Source: DATMNI01 sp035570275
GTDB taxonomy: Bacteria > Acidobacteriota > Terriglobia > Bryobacterales > Bryobacteraceae
Direction: 5' to 3'
DNA length: 50,614 nucleotides
Assembly (NCBI GenBank): GCA_035570275.1
Contig: DATMNI010000085.1
Location: 1-50,614 of the forward strand
The notes below the pieces were generated by a model. That model did not search any database. It was given only the letters and a program-made list of their open reading frames with translations, and had not been told where the DNA came from. Below, piece after piece: positions 41,517-49,531 of this stretch (positions are counted from its first letter, which is position 1; each line of letters starts with the position of its first letter). The position numbers and the translations under genes were made by a program.

Positions 41517-41743
41517 AGCCGTTTGCCGGCCGGGAGCACCTCGGCGACAGTGAGTTCGCGATCGGGGCCCAGATCGCAGGTCCAGATGGCGCGGTTGGGC
41601 GGCGAACCGGCCTGGCCGGCGAACTCGTCACTCCAGACCAGGCGCCAGGCGGCGGGCTGACGGGCAGGAAGACGGGCGGCATCCTGCGCCCCGGCACTCC
41701 AAAGCAGCGCCGGCCAAATCAGGATGGTGCACAGAGCCTTCAT
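41513..41743 (-). pseudogene. N-terminal fragment of a GH16 beta-glucanase
   Basis: The 76-codon frame has a signal peptide (MKALCTILIWPALLWSAGA) and then AWRLVWSDEFAGQAGSPPNRAIWTCDLG, the typical start of GH16 endoglucanases. The catalytic ExDxxE region and the rest are absent. The final 17 residues (PDRELTVAEVLPAGKRL) are not GH16-like and may come from another gene. Its TGA overlaps the MOSC start, so a deletion joined the two genes. Confidence 0.65.
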
Positions 41744-41775
41744 CTACAGCTATTGTAGGTGTGAGAGCCATCCAT

Positions 41776-42081
41776 ATGCACATCGTACACGTACACATCC
41801 GGATCAAACCGGAGCACATCGAGGCGTTCCAGGCGGCCACCATCGAAAACGCCAGCAACAGTGTGAAGGAGCCGGGCGTGGCGCAGTTCGACTTGATCCA
41901 GCAGGCTGACGACCCCACGCGGTTCGCGCTGCTGGAGGTTTATCGCAGCCCCGACGACGTGACCAGCCACCGCGCCAGCGCCCATTACAACGCCTGGGCC
42001 GCCAAGGTGGCGGACATGTTCGCCGAGCCGCGCACGCGAACTATCTACACCAACATTTACCCGGCCGACGCGGGCTGGTAA
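41776..42081 (+). CDS. Antibiotic-biosynthesis-monooxygenase (ABM) domain protein
   Basis: From ATG 41776 the product is 101 residues, one ferredoxin-like ABM domain: HIVHVHIRIKPEHIEAFQAAT, then PGVAQFDLIQQADDPTRFALLEVYRSPDDVTSHRASAHYNAW. The length and the H..SAHYNAW segment resemble LsrG and YgiN-type enzymes that act on quinones or autoinducer derivatives, with no cofactor. The substrate cannot be told from sequence. A GTG at 41761 is an alternative start. An iron alcohol dehydrogenase gene follows after 103 bases. Confidence 0.9.
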   Translation: MHIVHVHIRIKPEHIEAFQAATIENASNSVKEPGVAQFDLIQQADDPTRFALLEVYRSPDDVTSHRASAHYNAWAAKVADMFAEPRTRTIYTNIYPADAGW

Positions 42082-42184
42082 AGTAAGGACAGAACGATCG
42101 GGTTTGTTGTCTTTCAACCGCCCGTGACTTAGAGGAGCCTGACAGACCACAAAAGGCGATGGTCTTGTCCTACCAGGGACCGCC

Positions 42185-43339
42185 ATGCAGTTTGAATTCG
42201 CCACCGCCGGCCGCATCGTTTTCGGCGAAGGCGCGGTCCGCGAAGTTCCGGCGGCGGCCGCGGCGATGGGCACGCGCGCGCTGCTGGTGACGGGATCGTC
42301 GCCCGAGCGCGCGGCGCCGCTGCGGGCGGGACTGGAAACGGCCGGCGTTGCCTGCGTGACTTTCGGCGTGGCGGGCGAGCCGACCGTTGAGCTGATCCGC
42401 AACGGGACGAACCAAGCCAGGGCCGCAGGCTGCGACCTGGTGATCGCGATTGGCGGCGGCAGCGCCATCGACGCCGGCAAGGCTGTGGCGGCCATGCTGG
42501 CCAATCCGGGCGATCCGCTGGACTACCTGGAAGTGATCGGCCGTGCGCAGCCGCTGGCGCATCCCGGCGCGCCATTCATCGCCATCCCGACCACCGCGGG
42601 CACCGGCTCGGAGGTCACCCGCAACGCCGTACTGGCCGCGCCCGAGCACGGTGTGAAAGCCAGCCTGCGCAGCCCCGGCATGCTGCCGCGGCTGGCCGTG
42701 GTGGACCCGGAATTGACACTGAGCCTGCCCGGCGCCACAACGGCATCCACCGGACTGGACGCGTTGACGCAGTTGATTGAGCCGTACGTCTCGGTCCGCG
42801 CCAACCCCATGACGGACCAGTTCTGCGCGGAGGGCATGCGCCGCGCCGCCGCCGCGTTGCCGCACGTTTGGGCCGACGGCGGCGACCGCGAAGCCCGCGC
42901 CGATATGGCCTGGGCCAGCCTGCTGGGCGGCCTGGCGCTGGCCAATGCCGGGTTGGGGGCGGTTCACGGTTTCGCGGCGGCGGTGGGAGGGCGTTGGGCA
43001 GCCCCGCACGGCGCCGTTTGCGCGGCCCTGCTGCCGTATGCCATGGAGGTCAACGTTCGCGCCCTGCACGCCCGGGCGCCCGCGGGCCAAGCGCTGCGGC
43101 GCTATGACGAGGTGGCGCGGCTGCTGACGGGACGGCCGCACGCCGGCGCGGAAGACGGTGTCGAATGGATTGGCCGCCTCTGCCGCAGCTTGGAAATCCC
43201 GACGCTTAGAACCTACGGTGTGACGCTGGCGGACGTGGGCAGCCTGGTGCAGCAGGGCGCCAAGGCCAGCAGCATGAAGGGCAATCCGATTGTGCTGACC
43301 GAGGAGGAGTTACGCGAGGTGATCGCGTGCGCGATCTGA
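42185..43339 (+). CDS. Iron-containing alcohol dehydrogenase
   Basis: The 384-residue protein has the group III (Fe-ADH) layout: an N-terminal nucleotide domain with GRIVFGEGAVREV, the dinucleotide-site motif IGGGSAIDAGKAVAA, PTTAGTGSEVTRNAV, and a C-terminal all-helical metal domain with the STGLDALTQLIEPYVS block and the HGFAAAVGG and PHGAVCA histidines. It oxidises an alcohol or reduces an aldehyde with NAD(P). Together with the upstream ABM gene it may process a small carbonyl compound; the substrate is not evident. Normal length for the family. Confidence 0.94.
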   Translation: MQFEFATAGRIVFGEGAVREVPAAAAAMGTRALLVTGSSPERAAPLRAGLETAGVACVTFGVAGEPTVELIRNGTNQARAAGCDLVIAIGGGSAIDAGKAVAAMLANPGDPLDYLEVIGRAQPLAHPGAPFIAIPTTAGTGSEVTRNAVLAAPEHGVKASLRSPGMLPRLAVVDPELTLSLPGATTASTGLDALTQLIEPYVSVRANPMTDQFCAEGMRRAAAALPHVWADGGDREARADMAWASLLGGLALANAGLGAVHGFAAAVGGRWAAPHGAVCAALLPYAMEVNVRALHARAPAGQALRRYDEVARLLTGRPHAGAEDGVEWIGRLCRSLEIPTLRTYGVTLADVGSLVQQGAKASSMKGNPIVLTEEELREVIACAI

Positions 43340-43354
43340 TCCGCGACTTTGCGA

Positions 43355-43625
43355 TGTGCGCCGGGCGCACAGGGGGAGGATGAAAGTCGCCCGGGGCGCT
43401 ATGTGGGGCGGATTGCCAATCCGCCTGCCGCGCCCGGATGCGCCGCCACGGGCAAGGCAGCACATTCACGCTCGCTGCCGCAAAATGCGGGCAGCTCGCT
43501 GCCGCATCGCGCGGGCGGATTAGCAATCCGCCGCACTCTCGAAAGTCGCTTGTGGAAGTTCGGCTGCGCGCCAACTCCCGGCAGGCGGATTGCCAATCCG
43601 CCGCAGGTTGCCAACCTGCCCCACA
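43355..43625. repeat. Composite palindromic repeats, copies E and F
   Basis: Copy E (43355-43430) is an inverted version of the right arm of copy D joined to one stem GGCGGATTGCCAATCCGCC. Copy F (43493-43625) is a direct, gap-free match to copy D, with about seven differences in its last 120 bases and stem CAGGTTGCCAACCTG instead of CAGCTTGCCAAGCTG. The rest of the gap (43340-43821) holds nothing I can support apart from an AT-richer stretch before the TonB gene. Confidence 0.9.
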
Positions 43626-43821
43626 ACGCGGTCCAGATGCGCCAGCGAGCTAGGCGTAACTCCGATTACTGCCGCGATGAGTACTGACGCGGGGAGTTCC
43701 AGAAGCGTCGATTCACAGGTGTCTTCGAGTTTCCACGTTGGCCGGTAACTTCGCTCATTGTAATGAAGGGAATGCGAGTGGCGACCAATCTGCATGTTAG
43801 AGCCGCGGCAGGTGACCTGAC

Positions 43822-44604
43822 ATGTACGCATCGCCGAAGCGCTCCACGCTTATCTCCGGGCTATTGCACGCGGCGGTCATCGGGCTGGTCCTGATGACCA
43901 CCGCGGTCAAGGCTCCCTTAGTCAATCTCACGCACGTCGTGCTTTACGAACCGCCCGACTTTCACCGGTACGTCATGCCGCACGCCAGCCTTGGCGGGGG
44001 CGGAGGAGGCGTCCGCGCCGACACACCGGCCAGCCAGGGAGTACTGCCGCGTATCTCGCGACAGCCGTTCACACCGCCGGTCGCGAAGTACGAAAACCTG
44101 AACCCGATACTGCCCATGGAGCCAGCTATCCCGGGTAACTACGAAGCGCCGGTGGTGAAGATCAACTTACCGTTTGGCGACCCCAATGGAGTCTTAGGTC
44201 CGGCATCGGGCGGCCCTGGATCGGGCGGTGGTATCGGCGCTGGCAAAGGCACGGGCGTGGGCGACCACATTGGTTCCGGCAACGGTCCCGGGGATGGGTC
44301 TGGTGTATCGGGAATTGCGGCTAAGTACGCCAGCGATGCCACCCAGCCCGTGCTGATCTACAAAGTGGAGCCCGAGTACAGCGAGGAAGCGCGCAAATCC
44401 AAACTGCAGGGCGAAGTGGTGCTCCGCATCGAGGTGGATGCGCGCGGTTTGGCTCAAAACATCAGCGTGGTGGAGAGCCTCGGACTGGGCCTCGACGAAC
44501 GGGCCATGGCGGCCGTCGCGCGTTGGAAATTCCGTCCGGGTTACTCAAGCGGCAAGCCAGTAGTTACCGCCGCCATAATCCATGTAACCTTCCGGCTGTT
44601 GTAG
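43822..44604 (+). CDS. Energy transducer TonB-like protein
   Basis: The 260-residue protein has one N-terminal transmembrane helix (STLISGLLHAAVIGLVLMTTAV, about 8-30) and a low-complexity Pro/Gly region with GSGGGIGAGKGTGVGDHIG (about 130-165). A C-terminal TonB_C domain follows: VEPEYSEEARKSKLQGEVVLRIEVDARG, then LDERAMAAVARWKFRPG and a final beta strand (VTAAIIHVTFRLL). It should span the periplasm and transmit inner-membrane energy to outer-membrane receptors. No ExbB or ExbD gene is nearby. A long hairpin follows its stop. Confidence 0.9.
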   Translation: MYASPKRSTLISGLLHAAVIGLVLMTTAVKAPLVNLTHVVLYEPPDFHRYVMPHASLGGGGGGVRADTPASQGVLPRISRQPFTPPVAKYENLNPILPMEPAIPGNYEAPVVKINLPFGDPNGVLGPASGGPGSGGGIGAGKGTGVGDHIGSGNGPGDGSGVSGIAAKYASDATQPVLIYKVEPEYSEEARKSKLQGEVVLRIEVDARGLAQNISVVESLGLGLDERAMAAVARWKFRPGYSSGKPVVTAAIIHVTFRLL

Positions 44605-44629
44605 CGGCCCGCATACGCTGTTGCAGGGC

Positions 44630-44705
44630 ACCCCGGCCGCGGCTCAGAAACAGGCGTTTTAAAACGGGAGCGCCTGCACTCTGCGCTCTGAGCCGCGACC
44701 GGGGT
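44630..44705. terminator. Nested hairpin downstream of the TonB gene
   Basis: Outer arms 44630-44648 and 44687-44705 are 19 bases with one mismatch; inner arms CAGGCG (44651-44656) and CGCCTG (44671-44676) form a second stem around TTTTAAAACGGGAG. It begins 26 bases after the TonB stop, so it may act as a terminator, but the nested form resembles a mobile palindromic repeat. Confidence 0.6.
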
Positions 44706-44724
44706 TTCCTGCGGGGCGGGGAAC

Positions 44725-45028
44725 TTGAGGCTGCGCCGGACGCCGGCCGCGCTGAAGCCATACTTCAACGACTTCGTGGTTCACGATGACCATGCCTTCG
44801 GCTTTGACGGCCGCATGCTCGCGTGCATCCACCTCAAGGACGGCAAGCCAACGTGGAAGGGCGGACGCTACGGCAACGGCCAACTCGTCCTGTTCGCGGA
44901 CCAGGACGTGCTGCTGGTGCTGTCGGAGGAAGGCGAGTTGGCTCTGGTGGCGGCGGGCCGGCAACGTGCTGCTGGTTCGCAACTGCCAGGAGATGGTCGG
45001 GTACCGGCTGTCCTTCGCGCGCCGCTGA
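44725..45028 (+). pseudogene. C-terminal remnant of a PQQ-like quinoprotein
   Basis: The plus strand encodes KPYFNDFVVHDDHAFGFDG, MLACIHLKDGKPTWKGGRYG and GQLVLFADQDVLLVLSEEGEL, the last blades of a PQQ-binding-like beta propeller. A frameshift near 44950 then moves the ending (VLLVRNCQEMVGYRLSFARR) to another frame, stopping at 45026-45028, and about 25 residues are missing. The N-terminal part of the gene is absent. Non-functional. Confidence 0.65.
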
Positions 45029-45068
45029 CGGGCGTCCGGCACACATCGGTAAACGCTGCGCGGCTTGA

Positions 45069-47696
45069 CTACTTCGCCAACCCCGCCTGCCAATTCAGCA
45101 CGACCGATAGTGCCTGCCGCGCACCCTCCTGGGCCGGTATGCTCACCAGGATCTTTTGGTTGTCACGCGACACGTCTGCCAGCCCTCCCCGCAGAAACTC
45201 CGGCGGCAGCTTGAAAAGCATCTGCGGTGGGCTGGACTGAAATACGGGGCCGCCAGTGAGCGCGACGGCCATCAATCCCCCATCCGGACCGAGGTAGAGC
45301 AATTCCTTGCTATCCGCACGCCAGCGCGCCATGCCGAGAGCACCTTTGGAAACCATCCACTTGCCTCCGTTCGGAGAGGATAGGTTGACGCCTTGGACGT
45401 AGATCTCAGGGCTTCCGGATTCATTCGAAAAGTATGCGAGCCACCGGCCATCGGGCGAGAGGCCGGCGCCGTACTTGTTTTCCGGTGACTGGATCAGCGG
45501 AATCGGTTGGCGATCGACGCCCGTGCCCGGTCCCACCGGCAACGCCCAGAGATCGCGATTGAGGGAATAGATAAGGAAGCGTCCATCGCGAGACCAGTCG
45601 GAGAGGTTTGGGCCTACATCGCTGTATTGGTAGAGCAGTTCCTCGTTGCCCGCTCCATTGGCCGCCTTCTGGTAGATCGCGACCTTCCCGCCGCGGAGCG
45701 AGCACCATGCGATACGGCTGCCGTCCGGCGACCAAAGAGGCAGCGTGTCGTAGTTGGAACCGAACGTAAACCGGCTATTCGTACCGTGAGGAAGATCGAT
45801 CACCCAGATGGCCGCCTGACTGGTGAAAACCTGGGCGCGGACGACGGCGGCCTTGCTGCCGTCCGGCGAAAGCCTCAAGACAGTGAATCCTTCGGATTCA
45901 GCCCCTTTTCCGGTAACCTCGCCCTGCCGATTGAACCAGTTCAGTTGCAGGTTCCTGCCAGGGGCCGTCAGGTAAACCAACGACCCGGTTGCGGAAGCGG
46001 AAACGTAGCCGAACGCCGGGCCGTCCTCCAAAGCCACCTGGTCCGCCACCGGAACCGGTTCACCCGCAAGAATCATCCGCTTCTCATCGAACGGTTGTGC
46101 GAACAGCGTTCCGGCATTCAAAAACAACAATTGACCGGAACCGCCGCCGAAATCTGGAACATATGCGAAGCTATAATCGGTTTTGAGCAGCGCCGTGCGG
46201 TTTTGCTCCTCCGGCTTGGCGTCTAAGGCGCCGATATAGATTGCTCTCTTATCTTTGCCAGCACCGCGCGAATACAAAAAATGGCGGCGATCCGGCAGGA
46301 ACACAGGATAGATCGGGATGAAATTCTCTTCTTTCGCGCGTGTCGCCACCCGCGCGGGAGTGCCTCCGGTCACCGGCACCCGCATGATGGCGGCTGCCTG
46401 CCCGCTTCCAAACAGGATCACATCGTCCCGGCTCCAGGAACCACCGAAAACCGTTCCTGGCGCGTCGCAGATCTCCTGTGCGGCGCCACTTGCCACATCG
46501 ACTTTCTTCAGCTTTCCGTCGGATTGCACGGCGAGGAATCGGCTGTCCGGCGACCAGAAGAGTGCGTACAGCCCGAGTGCGGTTTGCAGGTTAGCCAGAG
46601 GCCGCGCGGCCGGGGAAGCCAGATCGCGGATCCAAATGCGCGGCACGCCATCGGCTCCAAACGCGGAGAAAGCGACCTTGCGGCCATCCGGTGAGATGGC
46701 GAAGATGCCGCTTCGCGAGAAGGTGACGTTGGGCGGCAGCGAAAACTGCAAACGGACCATCTCGGCCGCTGGCGGTTTTTTCCCGAAGTGGACAAAAGCA
46801 AGCACCACGAAGGCCAGCAGGAAGACGGCCGCGGCAGCCGTGGAGATCAGCCCGAATCGCCTGCCGGCAGCCGCTGGCGGTGGGGTACCGGGTTCCAGCA
46901 GCAACATCCCATCCGATGGCTCCCGCAGCCGCCGTTTGGGATCTTTCTCCAGGCAGCGGCGCAGCAGCGGACGCAGCGTTTCCGGGACGCCAGTCCAGTC
47001 CGGATCGCTATGGATTACGGCCGCCAGCAGATCCGTGACGGTCCCGCCGGCGAATGCCTGCCGCCCGGTGAGCATTTCGTAAAGCACAGCGCCGAAGGCC
47101 CACGTGTCCGTGCGCCGATCGACGGGATTGCCCCGCGCCTGTTCGGGGCTCATATAGGCGGGCGTGCCCAGAATCGCTCCGGCCTGCGTGGCCCCCATCG
47201 TCATCGTCTGCGCTGGGGCGCCAACGGCAACGTTGCTGTCCGGAGCGGATCCGAGCTTCGCCAGCCCGAAATCCAAAACCTTCACGGCGCCGTCCGGACC
47301 GAGCTTGATGTTTGCCGGCTTCAGATCGCGGTGTATGATTCCCTTGGCATGCGCCGCTTCCAGAGCGTCAGCGATCTGGCCGGCGATTTCGAGCGCTTCC
47401 TTGATCGGAATCGGCCCCTGCGCGATGCGGTCCGCCAGTGTGGGGCCGTCAACCAGCTCCATCACAAAGTAATTTGGTCCGACGTCGTGTATGGTGCAGA
47501 TGTTGGGATGGCTCAGGGCAGCCACGGCGCGCACTTCACGATCGAAGCGCTCGCTGAATTGTTCATGGGAAACCTTTAGGGCGACATCGCGGCCCATGCG
47601 CGGATCATGGGCCCGATACACCTCTCCCATTCCGCCGGCTCCGAGCACACTCAAGATTTCATAAGGTCCCAACTTGTCGCCTGAGGATGCGCCCAT
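45069..47696 (-). CDS. Ser/Thr protein kinase with WD40-like propeller (second copy)
   Basis: The 875-residue protein has an intact kinase domain (about 10-265) with GAGGMGEVYRA, the ATP-site Lys in VALKVS, HRDLKPAN, DFGLAK and MSPEQ. A linker and one transmembrane helix follow (AAAAVFLLAFVVLAFVHF, about 285-303), then an extracytoplasmic WD40/TolB-like propeller with ISPDG and LWSPDG blades. It is the same architecture as the kinase at 35.6 kb but clearly diverged and in the opposite orientation. The C-terminus lies 40 bases from a quinoprotein remnant. Its signal and phospho-targets are unknown. Confidence 0.94.
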   Translation of the reverse strand: MGASSGDKLGPYEILSVLGAGGMGEVYRAHDPRMGRDVALKVSHEQFSERFDREVRAVAALSHPNICTIHDVGPNYFVMELVDGPTLADRIAQGPIPIKEALEIAGQIADALEAAHAKGIIHRDLKPANIKLGPDGAVKVLDFGLAKLGSAPDSNVAVGAPAQTMTMGATQAGAILGTPAYMSPEQARGNPVDRRTDTWAFGAVLYEMLTGRQAFAGGTVTDLLAAVIHSDPDWTGVPETLRPLLRRCLEKDPKRRLREPSDGMLLLEPGTPPPAAAGRRFGLISTAAAAVFLLAFVVLAFVHFGKKPPAAEMVRLQFSLPPNVTFSRSGIFAISPDGRKVAFSAFGADGVPRIWIRDLASPAARPLANLQTALGLYALFWSPDSRFLAVQSDGKLKKVDVASGAAQEICDAPGTVFGGSWSRDDVILFGSGQAAAIMRVPVTGGTPARVATRAKEENFIPIYPVFLPDRRHFLYSRGAGKDKRAIYIGALDAKPEEQNRTALLKTDYSFAYVPDFGGGSGQLLFLNAGTLFAQPFDEKRMILAGEPVPVADQVALEDGPAFGYVSASATGSLVYLTAPGRNLQLNWFNRQGEVTGKGAESEGFTVLRLSPDGSKAAVVRAQVFTSQAAIWVIDLPHGTNSRFTFGSNYDTLPLWSPDGSRIAWCSLRGGKVAIYQKAANGAGNEELLYQYSDVGPNLSDWSRDGRFLIYSLNRDLWALPVGPGTGVDRQPIPLIQSPENKYGAGLSPDGRWLAYFSNESGSPEIYVQGVNLSSPNGGKWMVSKGALGMARWRADSKELLYLGPDGGLMAVALTGGPVFQSSPPQMLFKLPPEFLRGGLADVSRDNQKILVSIPAQEGARQALSVVLNWQAGLAK

Positions 47697-47992
47697 GGTT
47701 CACCCAGTATAGTTCAAGTCAATCCAGGCGAAACGCATTTCTTAGCGATCGCATCGCTCGCATAGATAGATCCTGACGCCGCAGCGTTCACCTTGTTCGC
47801 AAATGCGCCTCGAGTTCGAGCGTTGACCTGGGTCGCCCGCTAAGTACAGAGTGGAAACAGCGATTTTTGTGGCTCCCCGTCGTGCACGCTTTTCGAACTT
47901 TCGCGGTCCGCCGTCAGCAGTGGGTGGCTTTCCAGCGGATTCAATCACTTGCGGCTGTCGGAACACTTCTGGGAGGCTCGGATTTCTACGGC
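47697..47992. promoter_or_regulatory. Divergent intergenic region with a kinase -10 box
   Basis: On the minus strand TATACT (47711-47706) lies nine bases before the kinase ATG, which would give a nearly leaderless mRNA. The rest of the region has no gene I can support; short frames here are not family-like. Confidence 0.45.
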
Positions 47993-48028
47993 TTGACAGA
48001 CCAAAGGGGCTGGAATAACATTGTTATT
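47993..48028 (+). promoter_or_regulatory. Promoter and operator of the mazEF operon
   Basis: TTGACA (47993-47998), a 17-base spacer and TAACAT (48016-48021) form a good promoter. The -10 lies inside a perfect palindrome AATAACATTGTTATT (48014-48028) that ends three bases before the MazE ATG at 48032. Binding of the AbrB-type antitoxin there would block RNA polymerase, the usual autoregulation of these operons. Confidence 0.7.
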
Positions 48029-48031
48029 ACT

Positions 48032-48295
48032 ATGCGGGCTGTGCACGTAAGCATTCGACAGATCGGGAACTCCCAGGGAATCGTCATCCCCAAACCGGTA
48101 CTTGCGCAACTGGGCCTGGACGCAAAGGCGGGAGTGGAAATGACGATTGAGGATGGCGCACTGGTGTTGCGCAGGCCCGCGAGCCCGGCCCGCACAGGTT
48201 GGGCTGAGGCTGCCATCCGTATTGCGGAAGCTGGCGACGACGAACTCGTGATGGGCGAATTTGGGAATGCGGGAGATTCGGAGTTGGTCTGGTGA
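48032..48295 (+). CDS. mazE: MazE/AbrB-type antitoxin
   Basis: From ATG 48032 the product is 87 residues. The N-terminal swapped-hairpin AbrB/MazE domain is clear: SIRQIGNSQGIVIPKPVLAQLGL then VEMTIEDGALVLR. The C-terminal tail (WAEAAIRIAEAGDDELVMGEFGN) is the toxin-binding part, ending in EFGN..DSELVW. It should neutralise the MazF toxin encoded next and repress the operon. An open frame exists far upstream, but the promoter and operator place the start here. The stop overlaps the MazF GTG by four bases. Confidence 0.93.
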   Translation: MRAVHVSIRQIGNSQGIVIPKPVLAQLGLDAKAGVEMTIEDGALVLRRPASPARTGWAEAAIRIAEAGDDELVMGEFGNAGDSELVW

Positions 48296-48609
48296 CGCGT
48301 GGAGAGATTTGGCTGGTGAATCTTGATCCCACCGTCGGGAGCGAAATCAGGAAGACACGCCCGTACGTCGTGGTGTCTCCGTCCGAAATGCACAATCATC
48401 TGCGCACGGTACTCGCCGCCCCCATGACCACCGCGGGTCGCGAGGCGCCGTTTCGGATCGGTATCAATCATGGTGGCCGGAAGGGTTTGATCCTGCTCGA
48501 TCAGGTTCGCGCCGTGGACAAGACCCGGTTGGCGAAGAAACTTGGGGTAGTCCCGGCAAAGACGCTCACCGCCACGTTGAGGACGCTGCAAGAGGTATTT
48601 GCGGAATGA
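48292..48609 (+). CDS. mazF: MazF/PemK-type toxin
   Basis: The 105-residue product matches MazF: RGEIWLVNLDPTVGSEIRKTRPYVVVSP, then TVLAAPMTTAGREAPFRI and a C-terminal DQVRAVDKTRLAKKLGVV segment. The conserved Arg in KTRP and the Thr in APMTT of the catalytic site are present. It is an mRNA-cutting endoribonuclease controlled by the overlapping antitoxin. The start is GTG (GTGA overlap). It looks intact and complete. Confidence 0.95.
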   Translation: MTRGEIWLVNLDPTVGSEIRKTRPYVVVSPSEMHNHLRTVLAAPMTTAGREAPFRIGINHGGRKGLILLDQVRAVDKTRLAKKLGVVPAKTLTATLRTLQEVFAE

Positions 48610-49216
48610 GTCGTCCACTTGAATCCAAATCACACTTCCGAGGCCGAGCCAACCAGCATGGCCCAATCCGAAGCTCAGAAAATGGTAGAAGCGGGGCACA
48701 TCCTCGAAGAAGACCTTACGGGTTGAAGCCAACGCCGCAACATCCGCCTGGAAGGCTGCAACAGATCCGGTCGCGAAAAGCGCGCCTGGGAACTTGAATC
48801 TGGCGATGCGCGGGATGGCGTCAGACGACCACGAACCGCAGATCGGGAACGATTCGCCCGAGATCTTCGGCATCGCTCGTGACGATGGCCTGCTTCGCCC
48901 TCCGCGCACTGAGACGCCGCTCGACGACTGGTATCGGACAGTGAAGCGATTGCGGTGGACCAGGGCACTTCCGGCACAACATCGGGCCAAAGTGCGGTTC
49001 GGCGCCGAAACGATTTTCGAACACCGTCCCGTTTACGTTTATGGGCTGCAGGCTCCCGGTCGATTGATGGCCGTCGGGGTCGCTCCCCAGGTCGAACAAA
49101 CGCCAGGCGGATGCAATTTCGAACTACTCATCGGTCGAACCCGGCGCAAAGTGGACCGCCCGTGCTCAGTTAGCCCGACGTTCAGTGGCTTGCTGGGGCA
49201 TAATGAAGTTGAACCC
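48610..49216. other. Decayed region between MazF and MntA
   Basis: About 600 bases without an intact gene. The only recognisable piece is the C-terminus of a PIN-domain toxin on the minus strand (see 48821-48916). Other frames are Arg/Pro-rich. The region may be the residue of a former toxin-antitoxin locus. Confidence 0.5.
48821..48916 (-). pseudogene. C-terminal remnant of a PIN-domain (VapC-like) toxin
   Basis: The last 31 codons read ARRAKQAIVTSDAEDLGRIVPDLRFVVV and stop, the usual end of PIN-domain toxins in which IVTSD supplies a catalytic Asp. The rest of the domain, including the first Asp, is not present upstream in any frame. Relic only. Confidence 0.6.
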
Positions 49217-49531
49217 ATGGACCAGGTACTCAAGTTTGGTGACACGCATGTTGACGGCGCGTCACTCGCGGAAGTCTGCCGCCGTTACAGTGTCAAGGAG
49301 CTTTCGCTGTTTGGGTCCTCGGTCCGCGGCGAGATGCGCCCGGAAAGCGACATCGACATCATGGTAGAGTTCGAGCCGGGAGTACGCGTCGGCCTGATCA
49401 AGTTCGAATCCCTCATCGAAGAGTTGGCGGCGCTCGCTGGGCGCAGGGTTGATTTGGTTACCAAGCGTGGATTGAAGCCTTGGGTACGCCCTGAGGTCCT
49501 CAAAGATGCCCGAGTCATCTATGCGGCATGA
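49217..49531 (+). CDS. mntA: MntA-type nucleotidyltransferase antitoxin
   Basis: From ATG 49217 the product is 104 residues with the minimal nucleotidyltransferase motif GSSVRGEMRPESDIDIMVEF, with metal-site aspartates at 45 and 47. MntA antitoxins add AMP residues to the HepT toxin to inactivate it. HepT follows immediately, overlapping by 11 bases. MntA appears complete, whereas HepT is frameshifted. Confidence 0.9.
   Translation: MDQVLKFGDTHVDGASLAEVCRRYSVKELSLFGSSVRGEMRPESDIDIMVEFEPGVRVGLIKFESLIEELAALAGRRVDLVTKRGLKPWVRPEVLKDARVIYAA

Noticed and set aside
43520..43831. Minus-strand frame across the palindromic repeat before the TonB gene
   Set aside because: Half of it is translated repeat sequence and there is no support for a gene.
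47742..47966. Minus-strand Cys-containing frame upstream of mazEF
   Set aside because: CERCDR hints at a zinc motif, but there is no ribosome site, partner or family match, and it lies in a divergent promoter region.
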